The translations under genes were made by a program, and so were the position numbers. From assembly GCA_035995165.1 (NCBI GenBank), contig DASYKU010000004.1, positions 1 through 32,291 on the forward strand: 32,291 bases of DNA, given 5' to 3'. Of this stretch, positions 16,344-23,068 are shown piece by piece. The stretch comes from Mycobacteriales bacterium. GTDB lineage: Bacteria; Actinomycetota; Actinomycetes; Mycobacteriales; CADCTP01. Every line of letters starts with the position of its first letter. The first letter of the stretch is position 1. The notes below the pieces were generated by a model, which saw nothing but the letters and a program-made list of their open reading frames with translations, was not told the DNA's origin and ran no database searches.

Positions 16344-17098
16344 CGCGGCAGCGGCGCCGGCCGGCGCAGCGTCGCGACCAGCGGCAGGGCGACCGCGCCC
16401 ATGCCGAGCCCGCCCCACAGGGCGCTGCCGGGCAGCCCGAAGAACGCGAGATGGGCGAACACCGAGGAGAAGTACGTCCAGAGGTAGAGCCCGTACGCGA
16501 CCGGGTCCAGGGACGACCGGACGGCCGGGACGGACGGGTGCAGCAGCGCCATGAGCAGCGTGGCGACCACGGCCCAGCCGGCGTAGTTGGTCAGCGGCAC
16601 GTCCGGGACCCACGGCAGCGCGGGGGACGGGTCGAACCAGCGCCAGTGCCCGGCGTCGACCATCTGCGGGTCCAGGAACAGGTCCCAGGAGGCCAGCGCG
16701 GCCGCCGAGACGAGCACCCGCGCCCACCGCCCGCGGGCCAGCCGGATCCCGACCAGGAACGCCGGCCAGGCCATCATCACCCAGGCCAGCGGGATCACCA
16801 GCGGGACGCCGGCGAGTTCCGGCCCGAGCGTGTCCCCGTACGCGTAGTGGCCGAACGGGACGCCGGTGGCGACGCCCACGGACTCGGCCAGGAAGCCGAG
16901 TCCGCCCGCGACGAGCAGCAGGATGCCGGCGGTGGCCGGACCGCGGGTGAGCGCCGCGTGCGCCAGCGACGCCACCGCGAACAGCAGCACGGTCGCGATC
17001 GTCAGCCCGTCCCGGGCCGACCCCACCGGCACCAGCGGGTACGCGATCTGGGCCAGCACGACGGCCCCCGCGAGGACCGCGACGGCCCGACTACGCAC
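16340..17098 (-). CDS. cruF: CruF-type carotenoid 1',2'-hydratase
   Basis: The 252-residue polytopic membrane protein shows the conserved blocks of the carotenoid biosynthesis (DUF422) family: GFLAESVGVATGVPFGHYAYGD-type, LGPELAGVPLVIPLAWVMM, WDLFLDPQMVDAGHW, and VPLTNYAGW. In Deinococcus and haloarchaea, CruF adds water to the psi end of gamma-carotene or lycopene derivatives. The GTG overlaps the GNAT stop by 8 bases. All five genes of this operon are coupled by such overlaps. Confidence 0.85.
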   Translation of the reverse strand: MRSRAVAVLAGAVVLAQIAYPLVPVGSARDGLTIATVLLFAVASLAHAALTRGPATAGILLLVAGGLGFLAESVGVATGVPFGHYAYGDTLGPELAGVPLVIPLAWVMMAWPAFLVGIRLARGRWARVLVSAAALASWDLFLDPQMVDAGHWRWFDPSPALPWVPDVPLTNYAGWAVVATLLMALLHPSVPAVRSSLDPVAYGLYLWTYFSSVFAHLAFFGLPGSALWGGLGMGAVALPLVATLRRPAPLPR

Positions 17099-17648
17099 CG
17101 GGGCCCAGCGGCATCCGCACGCCCAGCACGGCGAACGGCCGGGCGTCGCCGGGGAAGAGATGGTGCCGGAGCAGGTCGACGAACCCCATCGACCGGTAGA
17201 GCCGCCAGGCCCGGGTGTCGCCCTCGGGTGTCGACAGCAGCACCGCGTGCTGGTCCAACCCCTCCACCAGCGTGCGCAGCAGCACCCGCCCGGCCCCGTG
17301 GCCCTGGTACGCCGGCCGCACGTGCAGCTCGGAGAGCTCGAACGCGCCCCGCAGCCACCGGTCGGCCACCTGCGGCACCAGCGCGGTCCGGACCTGGTCG
17401 TGCCACCACTGGCCGGGGGCGACGGCGTACCCGTAGCCGAAGCCGAGCAGCTCGTCGGCGCGGCCGAGGCCGTCGCCCTCGCCGAGCGCGGCGACCGCGC
17501 GGAACGCCGGCCGGCGGGTGTGGGCCAGCGCGAACCCGGCCCGGTGCTGGCCGGCCTCGGGCGGGTAGCCCATCGCCTCGGCGTACACGGCCATCGCCTC
17601 GGTCATGCGCTCGCGCGCCTCCACCGGGCTCCAGCGGGTGATCTTCAT
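17091..17648 (-). CDS. GNAT family N-acetyltransferase
   Basis: The 185-residue protein has the acetyl-CoA pyrophosphate loop VRPAYQGHGAGRVLLRTL followed by the typical C-terminal RLYRSMGFVDL. The substrate is unknown. ATG 17648 overlaps the crtA-like stop (ATGA), and its stop overlaps cruF, so it is cotranslated with carotenoid genes. GNAT enzymes usually acylate amines, so a direct role in carotenoid modification is not established. Confidence 0.85.
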   Translation of the reverse strand: MKITRWSPVEARERMTEAMAVYAEAMGYPPEAGQHRAGFALAHTRRPAFRAVAALGEGDGLGRADELLGFGYGYAVAPGQWWHDQVRTALVPQVADRWLRGAFELSELHVRPAYQGHGAGRVLLRTLVEGLDQHAVLLSTPEGDTRAWRLYRSMGFVDLLRHHLFPGDARPFAVLGVRMPLGPGA

Positions 17649-18349
17649 GCCAGCGGGTCCCTGCCGTCGACCGAACCGTCAGCCGCCTCGACCGCGAAGC
17701 GGGCGAACAGCTCCTCCGCGAACCAGCCCTCGGGGCCGGTGCGGGCCACCGCCTCCCGGTGCGCGTCCCCCGCGTACGCGAACCCGCGCAGCGCCGCGGC
17801 CGACTCCCAGAGGGAGAACGTGCCCTGGAACCCGATCGGGGCCTCGCCGATGCCGAAGGCGAAGCGCAGCCCGGGCCGGCCGAGCAGGTCGGCCGACACG
17901 GCCGGCACCGCCCGCCAGAACGACCGGGCCCGGGTCGGGGCCAGCCGGGCCCGGGTCACCGCCACGACCGGACCGTCCCAGCGCCCGCCGGCCGGGGTGC
18001 CGAACGGCTGCCGCCCGGACCACCGGCCACGGGACGCCAGCGGCCGCAGCTCCACCCGCCAGGACTCCTCGGCCAGCCGCCGCCAGCGGGTCGCGACCGC
18101 GGACCGCTCGAACGCCCGCGCCGCGGCCCGGTCCGACCAGGTGGTCAGCAGACCCCACTGCCGCGGATCGGCGTCGCGGACGGTGAAGGTGCGGCCGTCC
18201 CCGGTCCCGAACAGCTTCGCGAACCGCACCCCCGGGATCACCCGTACCGGCCGCCGGTCGGCGCCCATCCGCAGCACCGCGGCCGGCACCGCGCGCCGCG
18301 GAACCCGCCACAGGTGCAGCGTCACCAGCTCCGGCACGGGCTCCCGCAT
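17645..18349 (-). CDS. CrtA-like (spheroidene monooxygenase family) protein
   Basis: The 234-residue protein resembles Rhodobacter CrtA along its length: RFAKLFGTGDGRTFT (compare FWKMFGSGTGQGF), QWGLLTTWSD, RLAEESWRVELRPL, then FWRAVPAVSADLL, FAFGIGEAPIGFQGTFSLW, and GWFAEELFARF near the end with DGRDPL as the tail. CrtA introduces a keto group at C-2 of methoxylated or hydroxylated acyclic carotenoids. It is the first gene of the crtA-GNAT-cruF-GT2-crtD operon. A TACCCT box six bases before the ATG suggests leaderless initiation. Comparison is from memory of the family, so subfamily function is inferred. Confidence 0.75.
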   Translation of the reverse strand: MREPVPELVTLHLWRVPRRAVPAAVLRMGADRRPVRVIPGVRFAKLFGTGDGRTFTVRDADPRQWGLLTTWSDRAAARAFERSAVATRWRRLAEESWRVELRPLASRGRWSGRQPFGTPAGGRWDGPVVAVTRARLAPTRARSFWRAVPAVSADLLGRPGLRFAFGIGEAPIGFQGTFSLWESAAALRGFAYAGDAHREAVARTGPEGWFAEELFARFAVEAADGSVDGRDPLA

Positions 18350-18355
18350 TCGCAG

Positions 18356-18361
18356 AGGGTA
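18356..18361 (-). promoter_or_regulatory. Putative -10 box for leaderless crtA-like operon
   Basis: TACCCT on the minus strand lies six bases before ATG 18349 and no Shine-Dalgarno intervenes. This would be the promoter of the second carotenoid operon (18349 down to 13783). Confidence 0.45.
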
Positions 18362-18382
18362 AGTCGAACGTGTCCGGCCTGC

Positions 18383-18859
18383 TCAGCCGACCTCCGCCGC
18401 GGTCCCGCCGGTGATCCGGACCAGCTCCTCGTACGTCGTGGAGAACACCGAGTGCGGCACCCCGGCCGAGGCCCAGACCACGTCGTGGTCGGCCAGCAGG
18501 ACGTCGACCAGCGTGCGCAGCGGGGCCGGGTGGCCGAGCGGGGCGACGCCGCCGATCGGCTGACCGGTCGCCGCCCGGACGAACTCCGGCGTGGCCCGGT
18601 CGAGCGCGGCGATGCCGAGCAGCGCCGCGACCTTGGCCGTGTCGACCCGGTGGGCGCCGCTGGTCAGCACCAGCAGCGGCTCGCCGGCGGCGTCGAAGAC
18701 CAGCGAGTTGGCGATCGCGCCGACCTCGACGCCGAGGGCCGCGGCGGCGAGCGCGGCCGTCCGCACCTCCGCGGTGAGCTCGACGACCTCGCCGGTCGCG
18801 CCGGCCGCGGCCAGGGCTTCGGTCACCTTCCGTACACCGGGGTGCTCCGCCTTCGTCAC
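18383..18859 (-). CDS. YbaK/EbsC-family aminoacyl-tRNA deacylase-like protein
   Basis: The 158-residue protein has IANSLVFDAAGEPLLVLTSGAHRVD and PIGGVAPLGHPAP-type motifs, characteristic of the YbaK/ProX editing domain that hydrolyses mischarged tRNA (such as Cys- or Ala-tRNA-Pro). The central GVAPLGH loop and the upstream LVLTSGAHRVD strand are intact. The start is uncertain: GTG 18859 lies seven bases after a TAGGGT -10 box, whereas GTG 18868 overlaps that box, so 18859 is preferred. It is a single-gene unit. Confidence 0.85.
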   Translation of the reverse strand: MTKAEHPGVRKVTEALAAAGATGEVVELTAEVRTAALAAAALGVEVGAIANSLVFDAAGEPLLVLTSGAHRVDTAKVAALLGIAALDRATPEFVRAATGQPIGGVAPLGHPAPLRTLVDVLLADHDVVWASAGVPHSVFSTTYEELVRITGGTAAEVG

Positions 18860-18866
18860 GCCGCTC

Positions 18867-18872
18867 ACCCTA
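18867..18872 (-). promoter_or_regulatory. Putative -10 box for the YbaK-like gene
   Basis: TAGGGT on the minus strand lies seven bases before GTG 18859, the leaderless spacing seen elsewhere in this window. It helps decide the start codon. Confidence 0.4.
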
Positions 18873-18989
18873 AGGGCGGGGCCGAGCGAGATACCTGTCC
18901 GCCTCGCGGGGGTGTGGCGCTCATCGACCCGTCACTACAGTGATACCCGGTTCGGCTGGACTGTGCGCCGACGACGAGGGGAAGTCATC

Positions 18990-19127
18990 GTGGACCTGGA
19001 CCGGCGGCAGTTCCTGGCAGGCGCGGCCACGGTCGCCGGAGCGGCGGCGGCAGGGGTGGCGGCCGGCGCCGGTCCCGCGGCCGCGCGCACCGGAGCGAAC
19101 GGTCGCCCCGGGCTCCAGCCGACCTGA
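18990..19127 (+). CDS. Orphan Tat signal peptide, small or truncated secreted protein
   Basis: The 45-residue frame is almost entirely a twin-arginine signal: VDLDRRQFLAG, an Ala/Gly-rich h-region (residues 10-33), then PAAA (a likely AxA cleavage site), leaving about 12 residues (RTGANGRPGLQPT). GAGGGGAAG lies about 6-14 bases before the GTG, and TACAGT at 18936 is a possible -10 box. It may be a remnant of a Tat-exported protein whose mature part has been lost, or a real secreted micropeptide. It is followed 18 bases later by the amn stop on the other strand. Confidence 0.6.
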   Translation: MDLDRRQFLAGAATVAGAAAAGVAAGAGPAAARTGANGRPGLQPT

Positions 19128-19145
19128 CCCCGGTCGACCTGCAGC

Positions 19146-20315
19146 TCAGTCCCGGCCGAGCAGAGGCTCGTCGGTGGAGCGGACGTCGGCGGCCGGCAGG
19201 CCGTCGGGGTGCGTCTCGCGGACCCGGTCCACCACCTCGACCGCGATCTCCAGGTGCCAGCGCTTGGTCGCGGTGTAGAACTCCTGGGCGGCCTCGGACA
19301 GCTTGGGCCGCCCGTGCAGCGGCTTGTCGCTGACCGCGAGCAGGGTCGCGGTCGGCACCCGGTAGCGGAAGCCGTTCGCGGCCACGGTCGCGGACTCCAT
19401 GTCGACCGCGACAGACCGGGACAGCCGCATGTCGTCGAGCACCGTGCCCTGCTCGAACTCCCAGTTCCGGTTCGCGGTCGTGTAGACCGTCCCCAGCCGG
19501 TACGGCACGTCGCGGCGGACGATCGCGTCCAGCAGGTAGCTGTTGAGCCGGTGGTTAGAGGCCACCGGCACGCTCGTCGGCAGCACGTGGTCGAGCACCC
19601 CGTCGGCCCGGTGGTACGTCGTGGCCAGCACCAGGTCGCCGATGTCCTGGTGGTTCCGCAGCCCGCCGCAGTGCCCGATCATCAGCATCACGTCCGGCCG
19701 GAGCACCGCGATGTGGTCGGTGATGGTCTTCGCGTTCGACGGGCCGACGCCGATGTCGACCAGCGTGATGCCGTCCCGGCCGGGACGGGTCGCGTGCCAG
19801 GCCGGCATCTGCCGTCCGGGCGCGGCCGGGCCGATCGCGTCCGGGAACGCCTCCCGGAACGCCTCGACGTGCCAGGAGTAGTTCGTGAACAGCACGTACC
19901 GCTGGAAGGCCTCGGCCGGCGTCCCGGTGTAGTGGGCGAGACGGTCCAGCGACAGCGCCATCCGCTCCGGCCGGAACAGGAACAGCTTCTTGCGGCGGAG
20001 GTCCCAGGCGTCCTCGTCCAGCGCGTCGAGCACGGCCGGGTCGAACAGGTCCAGGGCCGGACGCTTCTTCTCCGCCGACACCCGGGCCCCGGCCTCGGCG
20101 AGCTTGCCCAGCTCCCGCTCCAGGTACGGCCGGATCGCCGACGCGCAGGCGAACTCGCCCTCCAGCACCGGGTTGTGCCGGGACCACGGCCGCTCGACGG
20201 TCAGCGCGCCGTAGAACCCGGCCGCGTCGGCCGCCTCCAGGCGGTCGCACAGCTCGGCGACGCCGTCCGGGATGTCCTCGGGCTTCCTCTGGGCGAAGTC
20301 GATCGTCAGCGGCAC
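19146..20315 (-). CDS. amn: AMP nucleosidase
   Basis: The 389-residue protein contains the nucleoside phosphorylase-fold segments typical of Amn: DIGVGPSNAKTITDHIA, MIGHCGGLRNHQDIGDLVLA, PVASNHRLN, and VDMESATVAANGFRYRVP followed by LLAVSDKPLHGRPK. It cleaves AMP to adenine and ribose-5-phosphate. It is shorter than the E. coli enzyme (about 484 residues). GTG 20315 lies six bases after a TAGTCT box, again a leaderless pattern. It follows cysH by 13 bases but probably has its own promoter. Confidence 0.92.
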   Translation of the reverse strand: MPLTIDFAQRKPEDIPDGVAELCDRLEAADAAGFYGALTVERPWSRHNPVLEGEFACASAIRPYLERELGKLAEAGARVSAEKKRPALDLFDPAVLDALDEDAWDLRRKKLFLFRPERMALSLDRLAHYTGTPAEAFQRYVLFTNYSWHVEAFREAFPDAIGPAAPGRQMPAWHATRPGRDGITLVDIGVGPSNAKTITDHIAVLRPDVMLMIGHCGGLRNHQDIGDLVLATTYHRADGVLDHVLPTSVPVASNHRLNSYLLDAIVRRDVPYRLGTVYTTANRNWEFEQGTVLDDMRLSRSVAVDMESATVAANGFRYRVPTATLLAVSDKPLHGRPKLSEAAQEFYTATKRWHLEIAVEVVDRVRETHPDGLPAADVRSTDEPLLGRD

Positions 20316-20321
20316 CGGACC

Positions 20322-20327
20322 AGACTA
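20322..20327 (-). promoter_or_regulatory. Putative -10 box for leaderless amn
   Basis: TAGTCT on the minus strand lies six bases before the amn GTG at 20315, within the 13-base gap after the cysH stop. Confidence 0.45.
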
Positions 20328-20328
20328 C

Positions 20329-21033
20329 TTAGACGTGGATGCCGCACTCGGTCTTGGCCGTGCCGGCCCAGCGGCCCGAGCGCGGGTCGGCGCCGGCCTC
20401 GACCCGGGCCGTGCAGGGCTCGCAGCCGATCGACGGGTAGCCGTCGCCGACGAGCGGGTTCACCAGGACGTTCCGCTCGACGATGTACGCGTCCACGTCG
20501 TCCTGGGTCCAGCAGGCCAGCGGGTGCACCTTGACGATCGCCCGGCGCGCGTCCCACTTCACCACCGGGGTGTCGGCCCGGGACGGCGACTCGTCCCGGC
20601 GCACCCCGGAGATCCAGGCCGAGAACGGCTCCAGCGCCCGGCCCAGCGGCTCCACCTTGCGCAGCCAGCAGCAGCGGTCGGGGTCGCGCTCGTGCAGCCG
20701 CGGCAGCAGGTCCGCGTCCTGCTCGGCCACCGTCCACAGCGGCAGCACCGTACGGACGTCGACCGGCAGGGTCGCGGCGACCGCGTCCCGGGTGCCGATG
20801 GTCTCGGCGAAGTGGTAGCCGGTGTCCAGGAAGTACACCGGGATGCCGGGGCGGGCCCGGCCGGCCAGGTCGGCCAGCACCGCGTCGGTCATCGAGGAGG
20901 ACACGCAGACCTGGTCCTCGAACGTCTCCGAGGCCCAGCGCAGCACCTCCAGCGGGTGCGCGCCGTCGAGGTCGCGGGCGGCCTGTTCGGCCAGCCGCTT
21001 GAGCCGGGGCCACTGATCCTGGGGCGCGCTCAT
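20329..21033 (-). CDS. cysH: Assimilatory adenylylsulfate (APS) reductase
   Basis: The 234-residue protein has VSSSMTD, YFLDTGYHFAET, the Cys-Cys pair in CCWLRK (121-122), the second pair in GCEPCT (Cys204, Cys207), and the C-terminal ECGIHV with the catalytic Cys230. The four extra cysteines ligate a 4Fe-4S cluster and mark the APS-reducing rather than PAPS-reducing type. It produces sulfite for SirA. ATG 21033 overlaps the zinc-ribbon gene stop (ATGA). It is the last of the sirA, zinc ribbon, cysH operon. Confidence 0.93.
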   Translation of the reverse strand: MSAPQDQWPRLKRLAEQAARDLDGAHPLEVLRWASETFEDQVCVSSSMTDAVLADLAGRARPGIPVYFLDTGYHFAETIGTRDAVAATLPVDVRTVLPLWTVAEQDADLLPRLHERDPDRCCWLRKVEPLGRALEPFSAWISGVRRDESPSRADTPVVKWDARRAIVKVHPLACWTQDDVDAYIVERNVLVNPLVGDGYPSIGCEPCTARVEAGADPRSGRWAGTAKTECGIHV

Positions 21034-21206
21034 CGCGCCACCTCCACGCGCTCGGGGGCGGCCGCAGCCGTCGGCTTGACGGACCGGAGCGCGAAGGCAC
21101 GCCGGCAGGACTCGCACTGCCATTCCCCGTGCGTCTCCCCGTACGGGCGGAGCTCCTCGTCCCCGCAGTACGGGCAGAAGAAGGGCGACGACCCGTGGCC
21201 GCTCAT
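21030..21206 (-). CDS. Small zinc-ribbon protein of the sulfate-assimilation operon
   Basis: The 58-residue peptide carries two CxxC pairs, FCPYCG and WQCESCRRAF, enough for one structural Zn site. It overlaps sirA upstream and cysH downstream by ATGA, so it is made together with both. Similar short proteins sit between sulfite reductase and cysH in other actinobacteria. A role as a redox or metal accessory of sulfite or APS reduction is inference. It is too short and basic to be an enzyme. Confidence 0.8.
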   Translation of the reverse strand: MSGHGSSPFFCPYCGDEELRPYGETHGEWQCESCRRAFALRSVKPTAAAAPERVEVAR

Positions 21207-22849
21207 CGCAGCCACCCCTCGTCGGCCCGGGCCGCGTACGTGGCGAAGGTCTCGTCGGTCTCCCGGTGCTCGAGGTAGCCCCGCAGCACCCGCTCGACGT
21301 AGTCGGCGGCCTCGTCCGCCTCCACCTTCAGACCGCGGAACTTGCGACCCAGGGCCGCGTCCGCGCCCAGGTGACCGCCGAGGTGGACCTGGTAGACGTC
21401 CACGTCCTCGCCGTCCGGCCCGCGCGCCACCGAGCCCTTGAAGCCGATGTCGGCGACCTGGAAGCGGGCGCAGGAGTTCGGGCAGCCGTTGACGTTGATC
21501 GTCACCGGCTCCGGGAAGTCGGGCAGCCGCCGGTCCAGCTCCTGGTAGAGCGCCTGCGCGCGGCCCTTGGTCTCGACGATCGCCAGCTTGCAGAACTCGA
21601 TCCCGGTGCAGGCCATCGTGCCCTCGCGGAACGCGCTCGGGTGCACCGGCAGGTCCTCGGCGGCCAGCTCGGCCACCAGCGCGTCCGTACGGTCCGCGGG
21701 CACGTCGAGGATGATCAGCTGCTGCTGGGCGGTGGCCCGGACGCGGCCCTGGCCGTACTCGGCGGCGAGGCCGGCGATCCGGGCCAGCTGGGTGCCGGAG
21801 GTACGGCCGACCCGCAGCGCGAAGCCGACCGCGTAGTTGCCGTCGACCTGCTCGGTCAGGCCGAGGTGGCCGCGGGCGCCCTCGTACCGGACCGGGGCCG
21901 GGCCGTCGGGCAGCGGGGAGGTGAGGAACTCCTTCTCCAGGACCTCCCGGAACCGCTCCGTACCCCAGTCGGCCAGCAGGAACTTGATCCGGGCGTGCTG
22001 CCGGGAGCGGCGGTAGCCGTGCTCGCGGAACAGCGTGGTCACCCCGGCCCAGACCTCGGCGATCCGCTCGGGCTCGACGAACGCGCCCAGCCGCTGGCCG
22101 AACTTGGGGTTGGTGGACAGCCCGCCGCCGACCCAGAGGTCGTAGCCGGGGGTGCCGTCCGGGCCGGTGACCCCGACGAACGCGACGTCGTTGATCTCGT
22201 GGTTGGTGCAGTGCTCGGCGCAACCGGAGATCGAGGTCTTGAACTTGCGGGGCAGGTTGGAGAACTCCGGGTCGCCGATGTAGCGGTCCCGGACCTCCCG
22301 CAGCGACGGGCTCGCGTCCAGCAGCTCGTCCTTGGCCACGCCGGCCAGCGGGCAGCCGAGGATGACCCGTGGGGTGTCCCCGCACGCCTCGGTGGTGTCG
22401 AGGCCGACCGCCTCCAGCCGGCGCCAGATCTCCGGCACGTCCTCGATCCGGATCCAGTGCAGCTGGACGTTCTGGCGGTCTGTGACATCGGCCACATCGC
22501 GGCCGAACTCGGTCGCGATGTCGGCGATCGCCGACAACTGCTCGGTGTTCAACGCTCCGCCGTCGATGCGGACGCGGAGCATGAAGTAGCGGTCCTCGAG
22601 CTCCTCCGGCTCCAGCACCGCGGTGCGGCCGCCGGGGATGCCGGGGGCGCGCTGGGTGTAGAGCCCGAGCCAGCGGAACCGGTTGCGCAGGTCGGCCGGG
22701 TCGATGCTGTCGAACCCGGTGTACTGGTACCGGTCGATGATCCGCTGCTTGGCGTGCAGGCCGTCGTCGTCGCGCTTGACCCGCTCGTTCGGGTTCAGCG
22801 GCTCACGATGGCCCAGGGCCCACTGGCCCTGCCCGCGTTGGGGCGGCAT
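21203..22849 (-). CDS. sirA: Ferredoxin-dependent sulfite reductase (nitrite/sulfite reductase)
   Basis: The 548-residue protein has a duplicated ferredoxin-like fold and the siroheme/4Fe-4S ligands CTGIEFC (Cys414, Cys420) and NGCPNSC (Cys456, Cys460). It also has TDRQNVQLHW and SISGCAEHC typical of the SirA/NirA family. It reduces sulfite to sulfide by six electrons; nitrite reduction by the same fold is the alternative, but the cysH and cysG neighbours favour sulfite. ATG 22849 has GGAGGA about ten bases upstream. A leader peptide and two hairpins precede it. Confidence 0.93.
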   Translation of the reverse strand: MPPQRGQGQWALGHREPLNPNERVKRDDDGLHAKQRIIDRYQYTGFDSIDPADLRNRFRWLGLYTQRAPGIPGGRTAVLEPEELEDRYFMLRVRIDGGALNTEQLSAIADIATEFGRDVADVTDRQNVQLHWIRIEDVPEIWRRLEAVGLDTTEACGDTPRVILGCPLAGVAKDELLDASPSLREVRDRYIGDPEFSNLPRKFKTSISGCAEHCTNHEINDVAFVGVTGPDGTPGYDLWVGGGLSTNPKFGQRLGAFVEPERIAEVWAGVTTLFREHGYRRSRQHARIKFLLADWGTERFREVLEKEFLTSPLPDGPAPVRYEGARGHLGLTEQVDGNYAVGFALRVGRTSGTQLARIAGLAAEYGQGRVRATAQQQLIILDVPADRTDALVAELAAEDLPVHPSAFREGTMACTGIEFCKLAIVETKGRAQALYQELDRRLPDFPEPVTINVNGCPNSCARFQVADIGFKGSVARGPDGEDVDVYQVHLGGHLGADAALGRKFRGLKVEADEAADYVERVLRGYLEHRETDETFATYAARADEGWLR

Positions 22850-22879
22850 GAAGGTCTGATCCTCCGGCAGTCTGGCTGT

Positions 22880-22915
22880 GCGGCGCTCTCACGCCGCCGG
22901 GGCTGTGGTCAGCCC
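22880..22915 (-). promoter_or_regulatory. Two tandem hairpins of a putative sirA attenuator
   Basis: Reading the plus strand, GCGGCG/CGCCGC (22880-22885 with 22892-22897, loop CTCTCA) and GGGCTG/CAGCCC (22900-22905 with 22910-22915, loop TGGT) lie between the leader peptide Cys codon and sirA. The second hairpin includes the leader stop codon. Stalling of ribosomes at the leader could switch these structures. The mechanism is inferred from position. Confidence 0.5.
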
Positions 22916-22980
22916 TGACAGACCGCGCTGTCGACCCGCCGGAGGTCGATGTGCCGACGCGAGACGAGGTGTACCGACAC
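22909..22980 (-). CDS. Leader peptide upstream of sirA
   Basis: The 23-codon frame from GTG 22980 to TGA 22909 encodes VSVHLVSRRHIDLRRVDSAV followed by Cys-Gln-Gly. The RRHIDLxRVxSAxC core is that of the short actinobacterial putative leader peptides found before sulfur-assimilation genes. The single Cys three codons before the stop, followed by hairpins and then sirA 60 bases on, fits a cysteine-sensing attenuator. The Shine-Dalgarno is weak, so the exact start is less certain than the peptide body. Confidence 0.78.
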   Translation of the reverse strand: MSVHLVSRRHIDLRRVDSAVCQG

Positions 22981-23068
22981 CAGTCGCTCGCTCGGAGTCA
23001 CGCCCTCAACAGTCGCACATCCGCGCGCGTACGGCCACTGTCCTCGCGGGCTGGGATCATGGCCGGCG

